Of a stretch of DNA of 5,344 bases, positions 4,864 to 5,344 are shown piece after piece. The position numbers were made by a program, and so were the translations under genes. How positions within the stretch are numbered: the first letter of the stretch is position 1; every line of letters begins with the position of its first letter. Under the pieces are notes generated by a model, which saw only the letters and a program-made list of their open reading frames with translations, did not search any database and was not told where the DNA came from. Source of the stretch: an uncultured Chlorobiota bacterium (lineage in GTDB: Bacteria > Bacteroidota > Bacteroidia > Bacteroidales > JAADGE01); the NCBI GenBank assembly GCA_947311125.1, contig CAMZKI010000265.1, positions 1-5,344 of the forward strand, in the 5' to 3' direction.

Positions 4864-5344
4864 TGGAATTGAATGTATTAAATATATCAGGTAAAGAAAC
4901 CGGTAAAAAAGTAACATTGGCAGAAGATATTTTCGGTATAGAACCTAATGACCATGTTATTTATCTTGATGTCAAGCAATATCTTGCCAATAAAAGACAA
5001 GGTACGCATAAAGCAAAAGAAAGAGGAGAAATTAAAGGAAGTACTAAAAAAATAAAAAGACAAAAAGGTACAGGAACCGCAAGAGCCGGCAGTATAAAAA
5101 GCCCTGTTTTAAGAGGAGGAGGCCGTATTTTCGGTCCCAGACCGAGAGATTACGGTTTTAAACTCAATAAAAAGGTGAAACAATTAGCAAGAAAATCAGC
5201 ACTTTCTTACAAAGCTTCTGCAAATAATATCATTGTAACAGAAGACGTTGATTTTCAACAACCTAAAACAAGGCAGCTCATTGATTTTAAAAATAATTTA
5301 AAAATTAATGATAAAAAGTTGCTTTTAGTTTTATCAAATGAAAA
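4863..5344 (+). CDS. rplD: 50S ribosomal protein L4, 3' end cut by window edge
   Basis: Translation from the ATG at 4863 stays open to the window end and gives 160 codons plus 2 bases of a protein that is usually near 205-210 residues, so roughly 50 residues lie outside. The product is L4 (uL4), an early-binding large-subunit protein whose extended loop lines the exit tunnel. FGIEPNDHVIYLDVKQ at 24-39 and NKRQGTHKAKERGEI are typical. The tunnel loop has RQKGTGTARAGS at 66-77 and RGGGRIFGPRPRDY at 84-97, then KQLARKSALSYKA. The QKGTG macrolide-contact motif is normal. The ATG overlaps the rplC stop by one base (TAATG), suggesting termination-reinitiation coupling. In E. coli L4 represses its operon through the S10 leader, which is missing here. 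Confidence 0.95.
   Translation, partial: MELNVLNISGKETGKKVTLAEDIFGIEPNDHVIYLDVKQYLANKRQGTHKAKERGEIKGSTKKIKRQKGTGTARAGSIKSPVLRGGGRIFGPRPRDYGFKLNKKVKQLARKSALSYKASANNIIVTEDVDFQQPKTRQLIDFKNNLKINDKKLLLVLSNE

Overview
The window comes from an AT-rich member of the Bacteroidota. Three things point there. The ribosomal proteins have Bacteroidota-type sequences, for example S10 with the RSTFVNKKSREQF loop and L3 with the SYPSRVFKG segment. The gene order is rpsL-rpsG-fusA-rpsJ-rplC-rplD with no tuf gene between fusA and rpsJ. The expression signals are also of this phylum: promoters of the TTTG/TTG ... TAnnTTTG type and start codons preceded by A/T-rich sequence without a Shine-Dalgarno motif. I cannot place it below phylum level.

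Layout. At the left end, on the minus strand (21-290), lies a short Fur/PerR-type regulator gene. It keeps the N-terminal DNA-binding domain, but the family homology stops abruptly near position 98 and is replaced by an unrelated tail that runs through a small inverted-repeat element (53-83). The gene has its own Bacteroidota-type promoter (322-353). A palindrome resembling a PerR/Fur box (292-308) sits between promoter and start codon, so autoregulation is likely, or was before truncation.

Positions 291-895 are a 605-nt, very AT-rich gap between the divergent genes. It holds the two promoters and several AT-rich inverted repeats. I see no gene or recognisable RNA in it.

From 896 to the right edge runs one co-directional translation operon: S12, S7, EF-G, S10, L3 and the first 160 codons of L4, which is cut by the window end. 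Spacings are 24, 8, 13 and 32 nt, then a 1-nt stop/start overlap (TAATG) between rplC and rplD. The likely promoter is at 839-868. The products are the streptomycin-region decoding protein S12, the 30S head proteins S7 and S10, the translocase EF-G, and two early 50S assembly proteins, L3 and L4. This is the usual Bacteroidota fusion of the str and S10 operons.

I found no new multi-gene system. The points worth a second look are the truncated PerR-like gene with its short repeat, the PerR-box-like operator, and an EF-G whose domain IV tip lacks the usual histidine and whose domains IV and V carry other changes at normally conserved positions. The short gaps also leave no room for E. coli-style S7 and S10-leader feedback sites.
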